From: Sedimentisphaerales bacterium
GTDB lineage: Bacteria > Planctomycetota > Phycisphaerae > Sedimentisphaerales > SM23-30
Direction of reading: 5' to 3'
DNA: 64,000 nucleotides
Assembly (NCBI GenBank): GCA_016928435.1
Contig: JAFGKT010000008.1
Span: forward strand, 16,419-80,418
Below, in pieces: positions 1 to 9,827 of the stretch; positions within the stretch are counted from its first letter, which is position 1, and each line of letters begins with the position of its first letter. The notes under the pieces were generated by a model, which had not been told where the DNA came from, searched no databases, and was given only the letters and a program-made list of their open reading frames with translations. Position numbers and translations under genes: made by a program.

Positions 1-1146
1 ACGGACGAAAATAACGGTTTGACGAATCTGATGGTGCATTTGAGTACTCGAGGCACCGAGGACATGAACGCACAAGAGATCGCTCAGTATTTTGACAGTA
101 TAGGAGGGGCGTTATCGGCAGGCTGCGGAAACAATACGTTTTTCTATACGAGTGAAGTGCTTTCGGGGGATTTCGCGGAGGCGTTTGGAGTTTATAGTGA
201 AGTGATATTGTCGCCGACGTTTCCGGAGAATGAGTTGGAAATGCTGCGCGAACAAATTTTGGCGGGTATAGCGCAGATATCGAACTCATGGGGCGCGGCG
301 GGTGACCGGTACTTTAGAGAGCATTTCTTTACGCGGAGTCCATACCATAGACTGCGGTACGGGACAGCGGAAGCGGTTGGAGCGATAGAACGTGATGACA
401 TATTGGCGTTTCATAGTGAGCATTTGGTGGGGTCGCGGGCGGTGCTGACGATATTCGGTGATATTGATTTGGAGGCTACAGAGGCATTGGTGCGGGATAC
501 GTTCCAGTATATGGCTCGTGGTGAGGCGTTTGATACGCAGCGTTTTGCGGTGGATTTGCCTAACGAGGAGCCGCGATTGTTTGTGTCGGAGACGCCGAAA
601 GAAGGCGCGGTTTTGCATGTTGGATTTCCGGGGATAACGTTGAGTAATGTTGAAGATAGGTACGCGTTGGATGTGATGCAGCAGATAGTGGGCAGCAATA
701 CCGGTTGGCTTCACGAAGAACTGCGGGGGCGGGGTTTGGTGTATTATGCTTGGGGGATTAATTTCGCGGGTTTGGTGCCGGGCTATTTCGCGGTGACTTC
801 GCAGTGCGAAGCGGATCAGGTAAGCCAGGTTATATCGGTGATACAAGAAAATCTGAACCGCGCAGCACGGGGTGAGTTTACCGAAGCGGAAGTTGCACGG
901 GCAAAAAGCCAGTTGGTGAACTCGGAAGTGCTGGATAAGCAGACAAACGCGGACATGGCGACGAGCGCGGCGCTGGATGAACTTTATGGGTTTGGTTACG
1001 ATTGGGGCGAGCATAACGCCGATCGGATAATGGCGGTGACATTGGCGGATGTGCAGCGGGTGGCGAATCAGTATTTGAATTCGGTGCCGGCCACGATAAC
1101 GATATTGACCAGTGATCCGGATGCGCTGCAGGAAGATGTGGAATAA
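1..1146 (+). CDS. M16 family peptidase, C-terminal part (5' end outside window)
   Basis: The reading frame is open from base 1, so this is the 3' part of a longer gene. The visible 380 or so residues match the pitrilysin/insulinase (M16) fold. They begin at 'GLTNLMVHLSTRGTE', which is where an active M16 domain would carry HxxEH; the zinc-binding histidines and glutamate are absent here. This is therefore either the inactive second half of a two-domain M16 protein or the inactive partner of an M16B pair. An arginine/tyrosine-rich substrate-contact segment (RGRGLVYYAW) lies at about residues 240-250, as expected for the second half. Such proteins usually act outside the cytoplasm on peptides. 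The function of this one cannot be told without its N-terminus. Confidence 0.85.
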   Translation, partial: TDENNGLTNLMVHLSTRGTEDMNAQEIAQYFDSIGGALSAGCGNNTFFYTSEVLSGDFAEAFGVYSEVILSPTFPENELEMLREQILAGIAQISNSWGAAGDRYFREHFFTRSPYHRLRYGTAEAVGAIERDDILAFHSEHLVGSRAVLTIFGDIDLEATEALVRDTFQYMARGEAFDTQRFAVDLPNEEPRLFVSETPKEGAVLHVGFPGITLSNVEDRYALDVMQQIVGSNTGWLHEELRGRGLVYYAWGINFAGLVPGYFAVTSQCEADQVSQVISVIQENLNRAARGEFTEAEVARAKSQLVNSEVLDKQTNADMATSAALDELYGFGYDWGEHNADRIMAVTLADVQRVANQYLNSVPATITILTSDPDALQEDVE

Positions 1147-1232
1147 ATGCGGAATACGAACCACGAATGGGCACTAATATTCGCGAATAGGAATTAGTTT
1201 GCCAAAGGCGGGTTGTTGGAGTTGATGGTTTT

Positions 1233-1970
1233 ATGGTTAGTGGAGGGTTGGCGTTGCGGATTGGGATAACGATGAATTTGCGAGGTGAGGGGACGGGGGA
1301 TGAGCAGGTTTATTTGGATCAGCGTTATGTTGATTATGTGCATGGTGGGGGCGCGACGGTGGTGCCGATTATTGTTAGTCGGGACGCGGAGCGGTTGGGG
1401 GCGGTGCTGGATGCGGTGAGCGGGGTGGTGTTTAGCGGGGGGTATGATTTGGATGCGGCGCTTTGGGGTGAGACGATGCACGAGCAAAGTATTCAGGTGT
1501 CGCGAAAGAGGCAGGAAGGGGAGTTATTGCTTTATGAATTGGTGCGGCGGCGGGGGTTGCCGGTGTTGGGGATATGTTTGGGAATGCAGTTGATGAATGT
1601 GGCTGAGGGTGGGAGTATTCATCAGCATGTGCCGGACTTGGGGCTGGGGGTGGTGCATCAGGTGGAAGGTGAGAAAGTGACGCATGAGATTGAGTTAGCG
1701 GGGAAGCTGCGGGATTGGTTGGGATGTAAGCGGGCAACGGTGAACAGTTATCATCATCAGAGTGTGAATAAGTTAGGTAAGGGATTGAGGGGGGCGGCGT
1801 GGAGCGGGGATGGTTTAGCGGAGGCGATTGAAGGTGAGGGCGATGGTTTCTTATTGGGACTGCAGTGGCATCCGGAACGGGATATGGATGATGAGGTGAG
1901 CAGGGTGATTAGGGCGAGGTTTTTGGCGGCGGCTGCGGAGAGAGAACCACTAATTGGCACTAATCACTAA
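1233..1970 (+). CDS. gamma-glutamyl-gamma-aminobutyrate hydrolase family protein (class I glutamine amidotransferase-like, peptidase C26)
   Basis: A 245-residue single-domain protein. It has the nucleophile elbow GICLGMQ with Cys115 and a C-terminal His213-Pro-Glu215 pair (QWHPE), which together form the Cys-His-Glu triad of class I amidotransferase-like hydrolases. The early 'GGYDLDAALWGE' segment is typical of the PuuD/C26 branch, which cleaves gamma-glutamyl amides such as gamma-Glu-GABA in putrescine breakdown. No other putrescine-degradation gene lies nearby, so the substrate is open. The track start is used, but a start at the GTG/TTG codons just downstream (before 'LRIGITMN') is possible, because related proteins begin close to the 'IGIT' strand. 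It lies 86 bp after the M16 gene and may be cotranscribed with it. Confidence 0.85.
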   Translation: MVSGGLALRIGITMNLRGEGTGDEQVYLDQRYVDYVHGGGATVVPIIVSRDAERLGAVLDAVSGVVFSGGYDLDAALWGETMHEQSIQVSRKRQEGELLLYELVRRRGLPVLGICLGMQLMNVAEGGSIHQHVPDLGLGVVHQVEGEKVTHEIELAGKLRDWLGCKRATVNSYHHQSVNKLGKGLRGAAWSGDGLAEAIEGEGDGFLLGLQWHPERDMDDEVSRVIRARFLAAAAEREPLIGTNH

Positions 1971-2181
1971 TTTAAGATTAGCTGCCACGCGAAGGTACAG
2001 GGGGCATTAGTCGAGGGGGCAGAGGGTGGTTATATGAGGATAAAGGGGGATATGGTTAAATTGTGATTATAAATGCGAACTTTGCTTGCCTGAGAAGGGT
2101 TTATAAGTTATATTGTAGGCTTATTGTGGCAAGGTGTAGGTTAGTTAAAGTTTGGGGTGTCGGCAGCGATGCTGACTGGTT

Positions 2182-3555
2182 TTGAAGCGGGGGAAGTGGA
2201 TTATTATTCCAAGATATATGAAAGTTAAACGGTATAACAATATGCCTGGAAAGATACATAATTGGATACGGGGGCTGCCTGGTGGGGTGGCGAAGCTGGA
2301 CAAGCAGGTGCGTAAGCTCAACAGCAATTTGAGCAGTGTACATACGACGACGCAGTTGCTGACCGGGCCTATGCAACTGGAGCAGGTTTTGGAAATCGTA
2401 TCGAAGACCATTACTGACGCTTTGGGAGTTGACGCGGCTGCTATTCGTCTGCTGGACGCTGAGCATGGTACGTTGGAGTTGAAGGCGACGTATGGGCTGA
2501 GCGAGGCTTACCGGAACAAGGGGCCTGTCAGCGTAGCGCAGAGTGAATTGAATTTGCGGATACTGAACGGCGAGACGGTTGTGGTTTATGACATGCAGTC
2601 GGATTCTCACTTTCAGAAGTACCATGACCAAGTGGTAGCTGAGGGGCTGGTGAGCAATCTGAGCATACCGCTGCGTTATCACGATAGGGGCATAGGCTTT
2701 TTGCGGCTGTACACGAGACGACCTCGGCGTTTCAGCAAGAATGATATTTCGCTGGCGCAAACAGTGGCGATGCAGTCGGCCGCGGCGATAGAAAACGCGC
2801 GTTTGTACAGCGAAGCGCTGGAAGGCGAACGCATGGCACGGCAGGTGCGCTTGGCGGGGGTGGTGCAAAGGCATCTGATACCTAAGTCGTCTCCGAAGTT
2901 GGAAGGTTACGACTTGGCGGGGCAGTATGTGCCTTGTTACGACGTGGGGGGCGATCTGTATGATTACGTGGTAACAGGTGACGGCAGGTTGGTGTTGATT
3001 ATCGGTGACGTGATGGGCAAGGGTGTGCCGGCGAGTTTGGCGATGGCGTCGGTGCGTTCGAGCATTCGGGCGTTTTCGGAGTTTTTGAAGTCGCCTGAGG
3101 AGATGGTCAAGCGAGTGAACCGGATGTTCTGCCGGGACACGATAGAAGGGGAATTCGCGACGCTTTTTTGCGCGAATTTGGAATTGGCGACCGGTAAAAT
3201 GAGCTATTGCAACGCGGGACACAATTATCCGCTGTTGTTTAGGGGCGATGAGGTTATCGAACTGCGAACGGGCGGAACGATTTTGGGTGTGAACCGAGAG
3301 CTGGAATACGAAGCTGGGGAGATTGAGATGCAGGGCGGGGATTTTCTGCTGCTCTATACGGATGGTTTGGCGGAGGCGGTGAATTTTGAGCGGGAACCGT
3401 TCGGGGTGGAGCGGATAGTGCAGGCGGTGCGGGATTCGCGGCATCTGCCGGCGGAGCAGGCGACGCGGAATATTCTTTGGACGATGCGGAAGTTTACGGG
3501 TCTGACGCGGCGGTTTGACGATACTGCGGTGATCGCGTTGAAGCGAGACGAATAA
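2182..3555 (+). CDS. GAF domain-containing SpoIIE/RsbU-type PP2C serine phosphatase
   Basis: The N-terminal GAF sensor domain (about residues 55-210) is followed by a short helical linker and a PP2C-like SpoIIE catalytic domain (about 230-455). The metal-binding motifs are visible: 'DVGGDLYDY', 'GDVMGKGVPASLAMA', 'YTDGLAEA' and the terminal 'DDTAVIALKR'. Enzymes of this design dephosphorylate anti-sigma-factor antagonists (STAS proteins) in partner-switching stress or development pathways. No STAS or RsbW-like gene lies next to it. The start is uncertain: the track uses TTG at 2182, while in-frame ATGs lie at 2218 and 2242 and none has a well-placed ribosome binding site. The protein is cytosolic, with no signal peptide or membrane helix. 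Confidence 0.88.
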   Translation: MKRGKWIIIPRYMKVKRYNNMPGKIHNWIRGLPGGVAKLDKQVRKLNSNLSSVHTTTQLLTGPMQLEQVLEIVSKTITDALGVDAAAIRLLDAEHGTLELKATYGLSEAYRNKGPVSVAQSELNLRILNGETVVVYDMQSDSHFQKYHDQVVAEGLVSNLSIPLRYHDRGIGFLRLYTRRPRRFSKNDISLAQTVAMQSAAAIENARLYSEALEGERMARQVRLAGVVQRHLIPKSSPKLEGYDLAGQYVPCYDVGGDLYDYVVTGDGRLVLIIGDVMGKGVPASLAMASVRSSIRAFSEFLKSPEEMVKRVNRMFCRDTIEGEFATLFCANLELATGKMSYCNAGHNYPLLFRGDEVIELRTGGTILGVNRELEYEAGEIEMQGGDFLLLYTDGLAEAVNFEREPFGVERIVQAVRDSRHLPAEQATRNILWTMRKFTGLTRRFDDTAVIALKRDE

Positions 3556-3826
3556 CGTAAACTTTTTTATGACAGACACTAAGGGAGGTCAGGGAGCTTA
3601 GTCGGCAGATTTCGCAGATTTTAGATTTGCCAGAGGCAAGTATTAAGCACAGGGGGACTGGTCGTGAATATAATGGGGGCGATTGGTCGGGGATTTTTTC
3701 ATGACGGGTGGAGTGGTTTGGGGTATATTAATTAGTTTGCTCGGGTTTTGTTGAATTTCCTTGGAGATTCGTGAGTTCACTCGGATTTTGAGTCAAGTTT
3801 TGACATTTGTGATATAGGAGTTAGTT

Positions 3827-5494
3827 ATGCGATCAGATGCAGTCAAGAAGGGTTTTGAGCGGGCGCCGCATAGAGGGTTGTTGAAGGCTTGCGGGATCAA
3901 AGATGAAGATATGGGTAAGCCGTTCATCGCGATTGCCAATAGTTATGTTGATATCATCCCGGGTCATGTGCATCTGAACGAGGTGGGGCAAGAGATGAAG
4001 CGGATTGTGCGCGAGGCTGGGGGCGTGCCTTTTGTGTTCAATACAATTGGAATTTGTGACGGGGTGGCGATGGGGCACACGGGTATGAAGTACTCGTTGG
4101 CCAGCCGGGAGATCATCGCGGATAGTGTAGAGACGATGGTTCGGGCCCATTGTTTTGATGGGATGATCTGCATACCGAACTGTGACAAGATTATACCGGG
4201 TATGGTAATGGCGGCGATGCGGCTTGACATACCGACGATATTTGTGAGCGGCGGGCCGATGATGGCTGGCAAGATGCCTGACGGTAAGACGGTGGATTTG
4301 ATCAGTATTTTTGAAGGGGTGGCGAAATACAACAAAGGTGAAATAAACGACAAGCAGTTGAAGGAACTGGAAGACAATGGTTGTCCGGGTTGCGGAAGCT
4401 GTTCGGGGATGTTTACAGCTAATAGTATGAATTGTTTGTGTGAGGCGGTGGGCTTGGCGCTGCCTGGCAATGGTACGATACCGGCGGTGGATCCACGGCG
4501 TAAGGAGCTGTACAAAGCGGCTGGAAGTAAGATAATGGAGCTGGTGGAAAAGGATATTAAGCCGAGTGATATTGTGACTTTGGATTCGCTGGATAACGCG
4601 CTGGCTTTGGATGTGGCAATGGGCGGTTCGACCAATACGGTGCTGCATACGCTGGCGATCGCGCACGAAGCGGGTATCGCTTATGATTTGGATCGTATAA
4701 ATGGCATCGCGCAAAAGTGCCCGAATATATGTAAGGTTTCGCCCTCTTGCGATTATCACATTGAGGATGTGGACAAGGCTGGAGGTATAAGCGCGATTCT
4801 GCATGAGATTTCACAGATCAAGGGTTTGCTGCATACCGATTGCCTAACGGTAACGGGTAAGACGTTGGGCGAGAATATCGCCGGCGCTGAGAGCAAGGAC
4901 CGTGATTGCATTCGCAGCTTGGATAACGCGTATTCAGCTAAGGGCGGTTTGGCGATACTGAAGGGTAACCTGGCGCCGAACGGCGGGGTGGTAAAGAGCG
5001 CCGGCGTCGCTAAGAGTATGTTGGTGCATTCGGGGCCCGCGGTGATATTCGAGAGCCAGGAAGAAGCCTGCGAAGGGATATTGGCTGGTAAGGTGAAGGC
5101 TGGCGATGTGGTTGTGATTCGCTACGAAGGGCCTCGGGGCGGTCCTGGTATGCAAGAGATGCTTAGTCCGACGAGTTATATTATGGGCGCCGGGCTGGGC
5201 GAGAGCGTGGCGCTGATTACAGATGGTCGTTTCAGCGGCGGTACACGCGGGGCGTGCATTGGGCATATTAGTCCGGAAGCGGCGGCGGGTGGCCCGATCG
5301 GGTTGCTGCGCGACGGTGACATTATCGAGATCGATATACCGAATAATAGTTTGTCGGTGAAGCTGACGGACGCGGAATTGGTGGAGCGCAAAAAGAGTTG
5401 GAAGGCGCCGCAGCCGCGGATCAATTATGGTGCGTTGGGTAAGTACGCTTCGATGGCTTGTTCGGCGGATACCGGCGCGGTGGTTCAATGGTGA
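3827..5494 (+). CDS. ilvD: dihydroxy-acid dehydratase
   Basis: IlvD dehydrates 2,3-dihydroxy-isovalerate and 2,3-dihydroxy-3-methylvalerate in valine, isoleucine and leucine synthesis. The 555-residue length is normal for the family. Iron-sulfur cysteines are visible: Cys119 in '[10 protein letters not shown]' and the cluster '[10 protein letters not shown]' (Cys186, 189, 192). Where [2Fe-2S] enzymes carry 'PCN' near residue 49, this protein has 'IIPGHVHL', the pattern of the E. coli-like [4Fe-4S] branch, which suggests oxygen sensitivity. The ATG start is preceded by a clear AGGAG at 3815-3819. No other ilv gene is in the window. The gene stands alone after a 271-bp gap that carries a dispersed repeat. 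Confidence 0.96.
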   Translation: MRSDAVKKGFERAPHRGLLKACGIKDEDMGKPFIAIANSYVDIIPGHVHLNEVGQEMKRIVREAGGVPFVFNTIGICDGVAMGHTGMKYSLASREIIADSVETMVRAHCFDGMICIPNCDKIIPGMVMAAMRLDIPTIFVSGGPMMAGKMPDGKTVDLISIFEGVAKYNKGEINDKQLKELEDNGCPGCGSCSGMFTANSMNCLCEAVGLALPGNGTIPAVDPRRKELYKAAGSKIMELVEKDIKPSDIVTLDSLDNALALDVAMGGSTNTVLHTLAIAHEAGIAYDLDRINGIAQKCPNICKVSPSCDYHIEDVDKAGGISAILHEISQIKGLLHTDCLTVTGKTLGENIAGAESKDRDCIRSLDNAYSAKGGLAILKGNLAPNGGVVKSAGVAKSMLVHSGPAVIFESQEEACEGILAGKVKAGDVVVIRYEGPRGGPGMQEMLSPTSYIMGAGLGESVALITDGRFSGGTRGACIGHISPEAAAGGPIGLLRDGDIIEIDIPNNSLSVKLTDAELVERKKSWKAPQPRINYGALGKYASMACSADTGAVVQW

Positions 5495-5540
5495 TCGCAC
5501 TGATAGATTGATCAACGATTGCTGAATAGGAAATGATGTT

Positions 5541-7088
5541 TTGCAGTTAACGGTAATACTGGCTGTGATGCTGGCGATGTTGGTCGGCTATGGTGTGGAC
5601 TTGGATGCGCCGCCGAGCTTGGGTTGGCATCAGGTGGTCAGCGCCTTGGCGGGGGTGCTGTTCATCGCTTGGGCGATGTTTCGCTGGTCGAGTCAGCGGT
5701 TGCTTAAGTATTTGGTTCGGCAGGAAGAGTCTGAAGAAGGCCCGGGGCGGTTGCCCGGCAGGGTGGAGTTGGGGATGCGGGCGTTGAATTTGGCGGCGTT
5801 CGTGATGCTGCTGATTTACGGGGGTTGGGCGGATTGGGTGGTGCGTTATTGCCAACCGAGGCAAGTTGAGATATTGGTGATTAGGGCGGTGATACTGATT
5901 GGGCCTTTTGTGCTTTTGGAATTGTTGCGGTTGTGGTGTTTTTATCCGGTGAATCGTCATATTCGCGAGCATGTGGTTTTTGGTCAGTTGAGCATGGGGC
6001 TGGCGGCTCGGCCGGTCTGGTCGAGGGGGCAATATATGTTGTTCAACGTGCGGCATGGTGTTTTGATTTTGTTGCTGCCGATCTTGTGCATGTTGGCTTT
6101 GCAAGATGTGATATCGGTTTTTGGGCCTTGGCTTTACGGGGCTGTTACGGGGCGGACGGGCGATAGGACTTATGAGGTTGTGTCGAATGTGGCATCGGGC
6201 GGAGCGATAGTGATGGTGTTTGTGTTGGCGCCGTTTATTTTGCGGTTGGTTTGGCAAACGAGGGCGCTGCCGAGCGGGCCTTTGCGGAGGAAGTTGGAGA
6301 GTTTTTGCCGAAGGCTGTCGTTGCGGCATCGTGATATTTTGCTTTGGGATACTTACAGCGCGGTGGGTAACGCGGCGGTAATGGGCGTTTGGGGCAAGGT
6401 GCGGTATGTGCTGCTGAGTGACGCGTTGATCGAGAATATGCCGGACGAGCAGATCGAAGCGGTGTTTGGGCATGAAGCGGGCCATGTGCGTTATTGGCAT
6501 ATTCCGTTTTTGGTGGGATTTGTGGCGGCTTCGAGCTTGTTGGCGGGGGCGGTAATGGAAGGGCTGCTGCAATTGAGGGATCAGCTGGCGGAGCATGTCA
6601 GTTGGGTGGCGGCATGGGGTGATTGGATGTTGATATTGCCGGCGGGGTTGTTGGGAATCGGTTGGCTGCTGCTTTTTGGTTGGGTATCGCGACGGTTCGA
6701 GCGGCAGGCGGATGTGTACGGCGCGATGGCGGCGGGGGCGTTGGCGGAACAGGCTGACAATAATGAGAGCGATGATGAAAGTGAGAAGCCTTTGCGGTTG
6801 GTCGAGACCGACAAGACGTTGAGCCAATATGGCGCGGCAGTGATGGCGGCGGCTTTGCGACGAATCGCGCTGCTGAACGGGGTGGCGATGGAGGCACGGT
6901 CGTGGCGGCACTCGAGTATTAGTTCGCGGATGAAGTTTTTGCAGGGATTGGCGCAAGAGCCGGGAGCGCTGGGGCGGTTTATGCGATTGGTGGTTCGTGT
7001 GAAAGTGGGGATTATTTTGGCGTTGGCGGCGGGGATTGTGGTTTGGGTTTTGATGTATAAGTATGTGCCGGGCGCAGCGGGGGAATAA
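5541..7088 (+). CDS. M48 family membrane metallopeptidase
   Basis: A 515-residue integral membrane protein with hydrophobic helices near the N-terminus (about 1-50), 85-135, 170-240 and 315-385, plus a final helix at about 490-510. The zinc motif HEAGH (His311, Glu312, His315) sits in 'VFGHEAGHVRYWH', as in the HtpX/Ste24 (M48) family of membrane proteases. 'RRFERQADVYGA' (about 390) supplies the downstream metal-ligand region; in M48 enzymes this is ExxxD-type, and here it reads ERQADVYG. The start is TTG at 5541, after AATAGGAAATGA; the nearby ATGs are out of frame. It follows ilvD by 46 bp. The probable role is turnover of damaged membrane proteins, inferred from the family. Confidence 0.85.
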   Translation: MQLTVILAVMLAMLVGYGVDLDAPPSLGWHQVVSALAGVLFIAWAMFRWSSQRLLKYLVRQEESEEGPGRLPGRVELGMRALNLAAFVMLLIYGGWADWVVRYCQPRQVEILVIRAVILIGPFVLLELLRLWCFYPVNRHIREHVVFGQLSMGLAARPVWSRGQYMLFNVRHGVLILLLPILCMLALQDVISVFGPWLYGAVTGRTGDRTYEVVSNVASGGAIVMVFVLAPFILRLVWQTRALPSGPLRRKLESFCRRLSLRHRDILLWDTYSAVGNAAVMGVWGKVRYVLLSDALIENMPDEQIEAVFGHEAGHVRYWHIPFLVGFVAASSLLAGAVMEGLLQLRDQLAEHVSWVAAWGDWMLILPAGLLGIGWLLLFGWVSRRFERQADVYGAMAAGALAEQADNNESDDESEKPLRLVETDKTLSQYGAAVMAAALRRIALLNGVAMEARSWRHSSISSRMKFLQGLAQEPGALGRFMRLVVRVKVGIILALAAGIVVWVLMYKYVPGAAGE

Positions 7089-7119
7089 GGCGACGACGGC
7101 GATACGATATAGGTGGATT

Positions 7120-7533
7120 ATGCGAGTTATTTGTCACGGAATAGATTTGGTGGACTGCAAGCGGATCGCGGAACTCAAAGAGCGACACGGCGCGCGGTTT
7201 ATCGATAGAGTTTATACTCCGGCGGAGCAGGCGTACAGCAGGAAACATCGATACGAGATCGAACGGCTCAGCGGACGGTTCGCGGTGAAAGAAGCAGTGA
7301 TGAAGATGATCGGTACCGGTTGGCAGAATGGTGTTAGCTGGACGGATATCGAGACGCGTAACGACCCGTTGGGTAAACCGGTGGTGGAGCTACGCGGGGT
7401 GATCGCGGAGCTGGCGGCAGAGATGGGGATTAAACAGATTAGCGTGAGTATTACACATACGAGTGATCTGGCGGTGGCGTCGGCGATTGCATTGGGAGAG
7501 GATAACGGCGGCGAATCGCCGCGGATAGATTGA
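7120..7533 (+). CDS. acpS: holo-[acyl-carrier-protein] synthase
   Basis: AcpS transfers 4'-phosphopantetheine from CoA to apo-ACP. The protein is 137 residues from ATG 7120. This start is preferred over the track start at 7063 because AGGTGG lies 4-9 bases upstream and because 'MRVICHGIDL' is the standard AcpS N-terminus. Mg-binding Asp9 (GIDLVD) and Glu58 (RFAVKEAVMK) are at their canonical positions. The last residues (about 'DNGGESPRID') are encoded inside a 108-bp unit that is tandemly duplicated downstream. The natural C-terminus may therefore have been altered by that duplication. It lies 31 bp after the M48 gene and may share its transcript. Confidence 0.95.
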   Translation: MRVICHGIDLVDCKRIAELKERHGARFIDRVYTPAEQAYSRKHRYEIERLSGRFAVKEAVMKMIGTGWQNGVSWTDIETRNDPLGKPVVELRGVIAELAAEMGIKQISVSITHTSDLAVASAIALGEDNGGESPRID

Positions 7534-7716
7534 CCAACGGTGGTTGGTTGGAGAAAGACGCTTCCGTTGGGCGCTGCGGCAAGAAAGCATAAGAGTTAAG
7601 ATAGTTTTGATGACGGTGGCGAATCGCCGCGGATAGATTGACCAACGGTGGTTGGTTCGAGAAAGAAGTTCCAGTTGGTCACTACCGCAAGGAATTAGAA
7701 GATATATTTGATGACG
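7501..7716 (+). repeat. imperfect tandem duplication (two ~108-bp units) spanning acpS 3' end to mnmG start
   Basis: Unit 1 is 7501-7608 and unit 2 is 7609-about 7716. The first 47 or so bases are nearly identical (GGCGAATCGCCGCGGATAGA... through GGTTGGTT then GAGAAAGA). The rest is diverged but alignable (TTCCGTTGGGCGCTGCGGCAAG versus TTCCAGTTGGTCACTACCGCAAG). Both units end in TTTGATGACG, and the second of these is the start of mnmG. The first unit contains the acpS stop codon. A small hairpin, ACCAAC-GGTG-GTTGGT, occurs in each unit. Confidence 0.9.
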
Positions 7717-9525
7717 AGCAGTGATAGACATTATGATGTGATTGTGGTGGGGGGCGGACACGCTGGTGTGGAAGCGGCGAACGCGGCGGCGCGGATGGGG
7801 GCGACTACGGCGTTGGTTACGATGCAGGGTGATAATATCGCGCAGATGAGCTGCAACCCGGCGATAGGGGGGTTGGCTAAAGGACAGATCGCGCGGGAAG
7901 TTGACGCGATGGGGGGGCTGATGGGGTTAGCGACGGATTTGGCGGGGATTCAGTTTCGGATGCTGAACCGGTCGAAGGGCCCGGCGGTTTGGGCGCCGCG
8001 GGCACAAGCGGATCAGGATGACTATAGTCGGCAGATGACGCGGTTGCTAAAGGCGGTGGCGAACTTGGATATTGTGGTGGGGACGGTTGATGGGTTGAAG
8101 ATCGCTGATGGAGCGGTGCAAGGAGTGGTTTTGCAGGATGGCGGAGTGTTGGCGGCTTCGGCGGTGGTACTGACGGTGGGTACGTTTTTGCGGGGAATGA
8201 TGCACACAGGCGAGAAGCAGTGGGCCGGCGGTCGCTATGGGGAAGCTGCGGCCGAGGAGCTGTCTTGCGGGTTGAGCGAGGCGGGGTTGAGACTGGAGCG
8301 ATTGAAGACCGGTACGCCTGCGCGGATCGATGCGAATACTATAGATTATAGCGGGTTGGGTGAACAACCGGGAGATGACGATCCAAGGCCTTTCAGTTTC
8401 ATGAATGACCGGATTACACAGTCACAGGTTAGCTGTTGGGTGACATATACGAATAGTCGGACGCATGAGATTATACGGTCGGCGTTGGATCGGGCGCCGT
8501 TATATACTGGGCAAATCAAGTCGATTGGGCCTCGCTATTGTCCGAGTATCGAGACAAAGATAATACGTTTTGCTGATAAGGATCGGCACCAGATTTTTTT
8601 GGAACCGCAGGGGCGGGATACGAATTGGATTTATTGCAATGGGATTAGCACTTCGTTGCCTTGCGATGTGCAAGAAGCGATGATTCATTCGATCGAGGGT
8701 TTGGAGCAGGCGAAGATTCTGCGGTACGGGTACGCGATCGAGTATGATTATATACCGCCGGACCAGATTTACGCGACGTTGGAGACGAAAAAGGTGGCGG
8801 GGCTTTTTCTGGCGGGGCAGATTAACGGTACGAGCGGCTATGAAGAAGCGGCCGGTCAGGGTTTGCTGGCGGGAGTGAACGCGGCAAGGCGGGTGGCGGG
8901 ACAAGAGCCCGTCATGCTTAGGCGGGACGAAGCGTACATTGGAGTAATGATAGACGATTTGATTACCAAAGGTGTGGATGAGCCGTATCGTATGTTTACG
9001 TCGCGGGCAGAATATCGGCTTTTGCTGCGGAGTGACAACGCGGACGGGCGCTTGACCGCGAAGGCGCACGATTGGGGAGTGACGACGGCGGAGCGTTGGG
9101 AGCGGTTCCAGAAAAAAGAGCAACAGAAGCAGGAGCTTGCGGAGGAGTTGGAGGCGAGGCAGATCGATGGTAAGCCTTTGGTGCAGTTGCTGCGTCAGCA
9201 AGGACGGGGTGTGGATTGGCTGATGGAGCAAGTAAGTGATTTGGTGGAGCGGGGGTATATGGCGGACGCCTGGGAGACGGTGGTTAACGATTTGCGTTAT
9301 GAGGGGTATGTTCAGAAGCAGCAGCGTTTGGTTGAGCGGTTCGCCAAGGCTGAGCGTGTGAAGCTGCCTGCGGATTTGGACTATAGGCAGATACCGCAGT
9401 TGCGTTGTGAGGCGCAGGAGAAGTTGGAGGCGGTTCGGCCGATAACCTTGGGGCAGGCGGCGCGAATCAGCGGAATTAATCCAGCGGATATTACGGTGTT
9501 GATGGTGCATCTGAGGCGGAAGTAG
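7711..9525 (+). CDS. mnmG: tRNA uridine-5-carboxymethylaminomethyl(34) synthesis enzyme MnmG
   Basis: With MnmE, MnmG (GidA) installs the carboxymethylaminomethyl group on wobble uridine 34. The N-terminal FAD-binding motif is 'VVVGGGHAGVEAA', followed by the highly conserved 'MSCNPAIGGLAKG' and 'GTFLRGMMHTGE' segments. 'SRAEYRLLLRSDNAD' and the C-terminal 'ITVLMVHLRRK' close the family pattern. The length of 604 residues is a little below the usual 620-630. ATG 7711 is chosen; the track's TTG at 7708 adds one residue. mnmE is not in the window. The upstream leader lies in the tandem duplication. Confidence 0.96.
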   Translation: MTSSDRHYDVIVVGGGHAGVEAANAAARMGATTALVTMQGDNIAQMSCNPAIGGLAKGQIAREVDAMGGLMGLATDLAGIQFRMLNRSKGPAVWAPRAQADQDDYSRQMTRLLKAVANLDIVVGTVDGLKIADGAVQGVVLQDGGVLAASAVVLTVGTFLRGMMHTGEKQWAGGRYGEAAAEELSCGLSEAGLRLERLKTGTPARIDANTIDYSGLGEQPGDDDPRPFSFMNDRITQSQVSCWVTYTNSRTHEIIRSALDRAPLYTGQIKSIGPRYCPSIETKIIRFADKDRHQIFLEPQGRDTNWIYCNGISTSLPCDVQEAMIHSIEGLEQAKILRYGYAIEYDYIPPDQIYATLETKKVAGLFLAGQINGTSGYEEAAGQGLLAGVNAARRVAGQEPVMLRRDEAYIGVMIDDLITKGVDEPYRMFTSRAEYRLLLRSDNADGRLTAKAHDWGVTTAERWERFQKKEQQKQELAEELEARQIDGKPLVQLLRQQGRGVDWLMEQVSDLVERGYMADAWETVVNDLRYEGYVQKQQRLVERFAKAERVKLPADLDYRQIPQLRCEAQEKLEAVRPITLGQAARISGINPADITVLMVHLRRK

Positions 9526-9798
9526 GGGCGGGCGTGCTGTATTAATCGGGGATGCGGGAGGAAAATAGGGTTGGTTGGGGCCACAATAATGTAGTATTTG
9601 TGCATCCAGAAGATTGGCATTGGGGCAAAAAGAGGGCTTGAGGGGTGACGGGGGATTATTGGGCGTGTATTGGGGGTTTTTGAGGGAGTATTGTAGTTGT
9701 TGGATGTAATCTTCGGGTTGTTCGGCACAACCGCTACATTTGGCATAACCGCTCTTAAGCATTTTATAACAGTATTTTATGTGATTCTTGAATTTAAG
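9526..9798. other. intergenic stretch without a recognised gene
   Basis: The gap between mnmG and the HTH-receiver gene is 396 bp. Minus-strand ORFs on the track cross it but are continuations of shadows of mnmG, with no family resemblance. Apart from the promoter-like sequence at 9799-9827, I see no RNA, repeat or terminator in it. Confidence 0.5.
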
Positions 9799-9827
9799 TT
9801 GACAAAATGCGGTGTCGATAGTTAAAC
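9799..9827 (+). promoter_or_regulatory. sigma70-type promoter upstream of the HTH-receiver gene
   Basis: A perfect -35 box TTGACA (9799-9804), a 17-base spacer and a -10-like TTAAAC (9822-9827; TAAACT with an 18-base spacer is an alternative). It lies about 95 bases before the ATG at 9922 and is the only such pair seen in this gap. Confidence 0.55.

Noticed and set aside
2101-3579. 492-residue minus-strand ORF over the SpoIIE phosphatase gene
   Set aside because: Arg/His-rich translation with no family signal; it is the antisense shadow of the phosphatase gene.
5547-6956. 469-residue minus-strand ORF over the M48 gene
   Set aside because: Low-complexity Arg/His/Gln-rich antisense shadow in a G-rich coding region; no start signal or domain.
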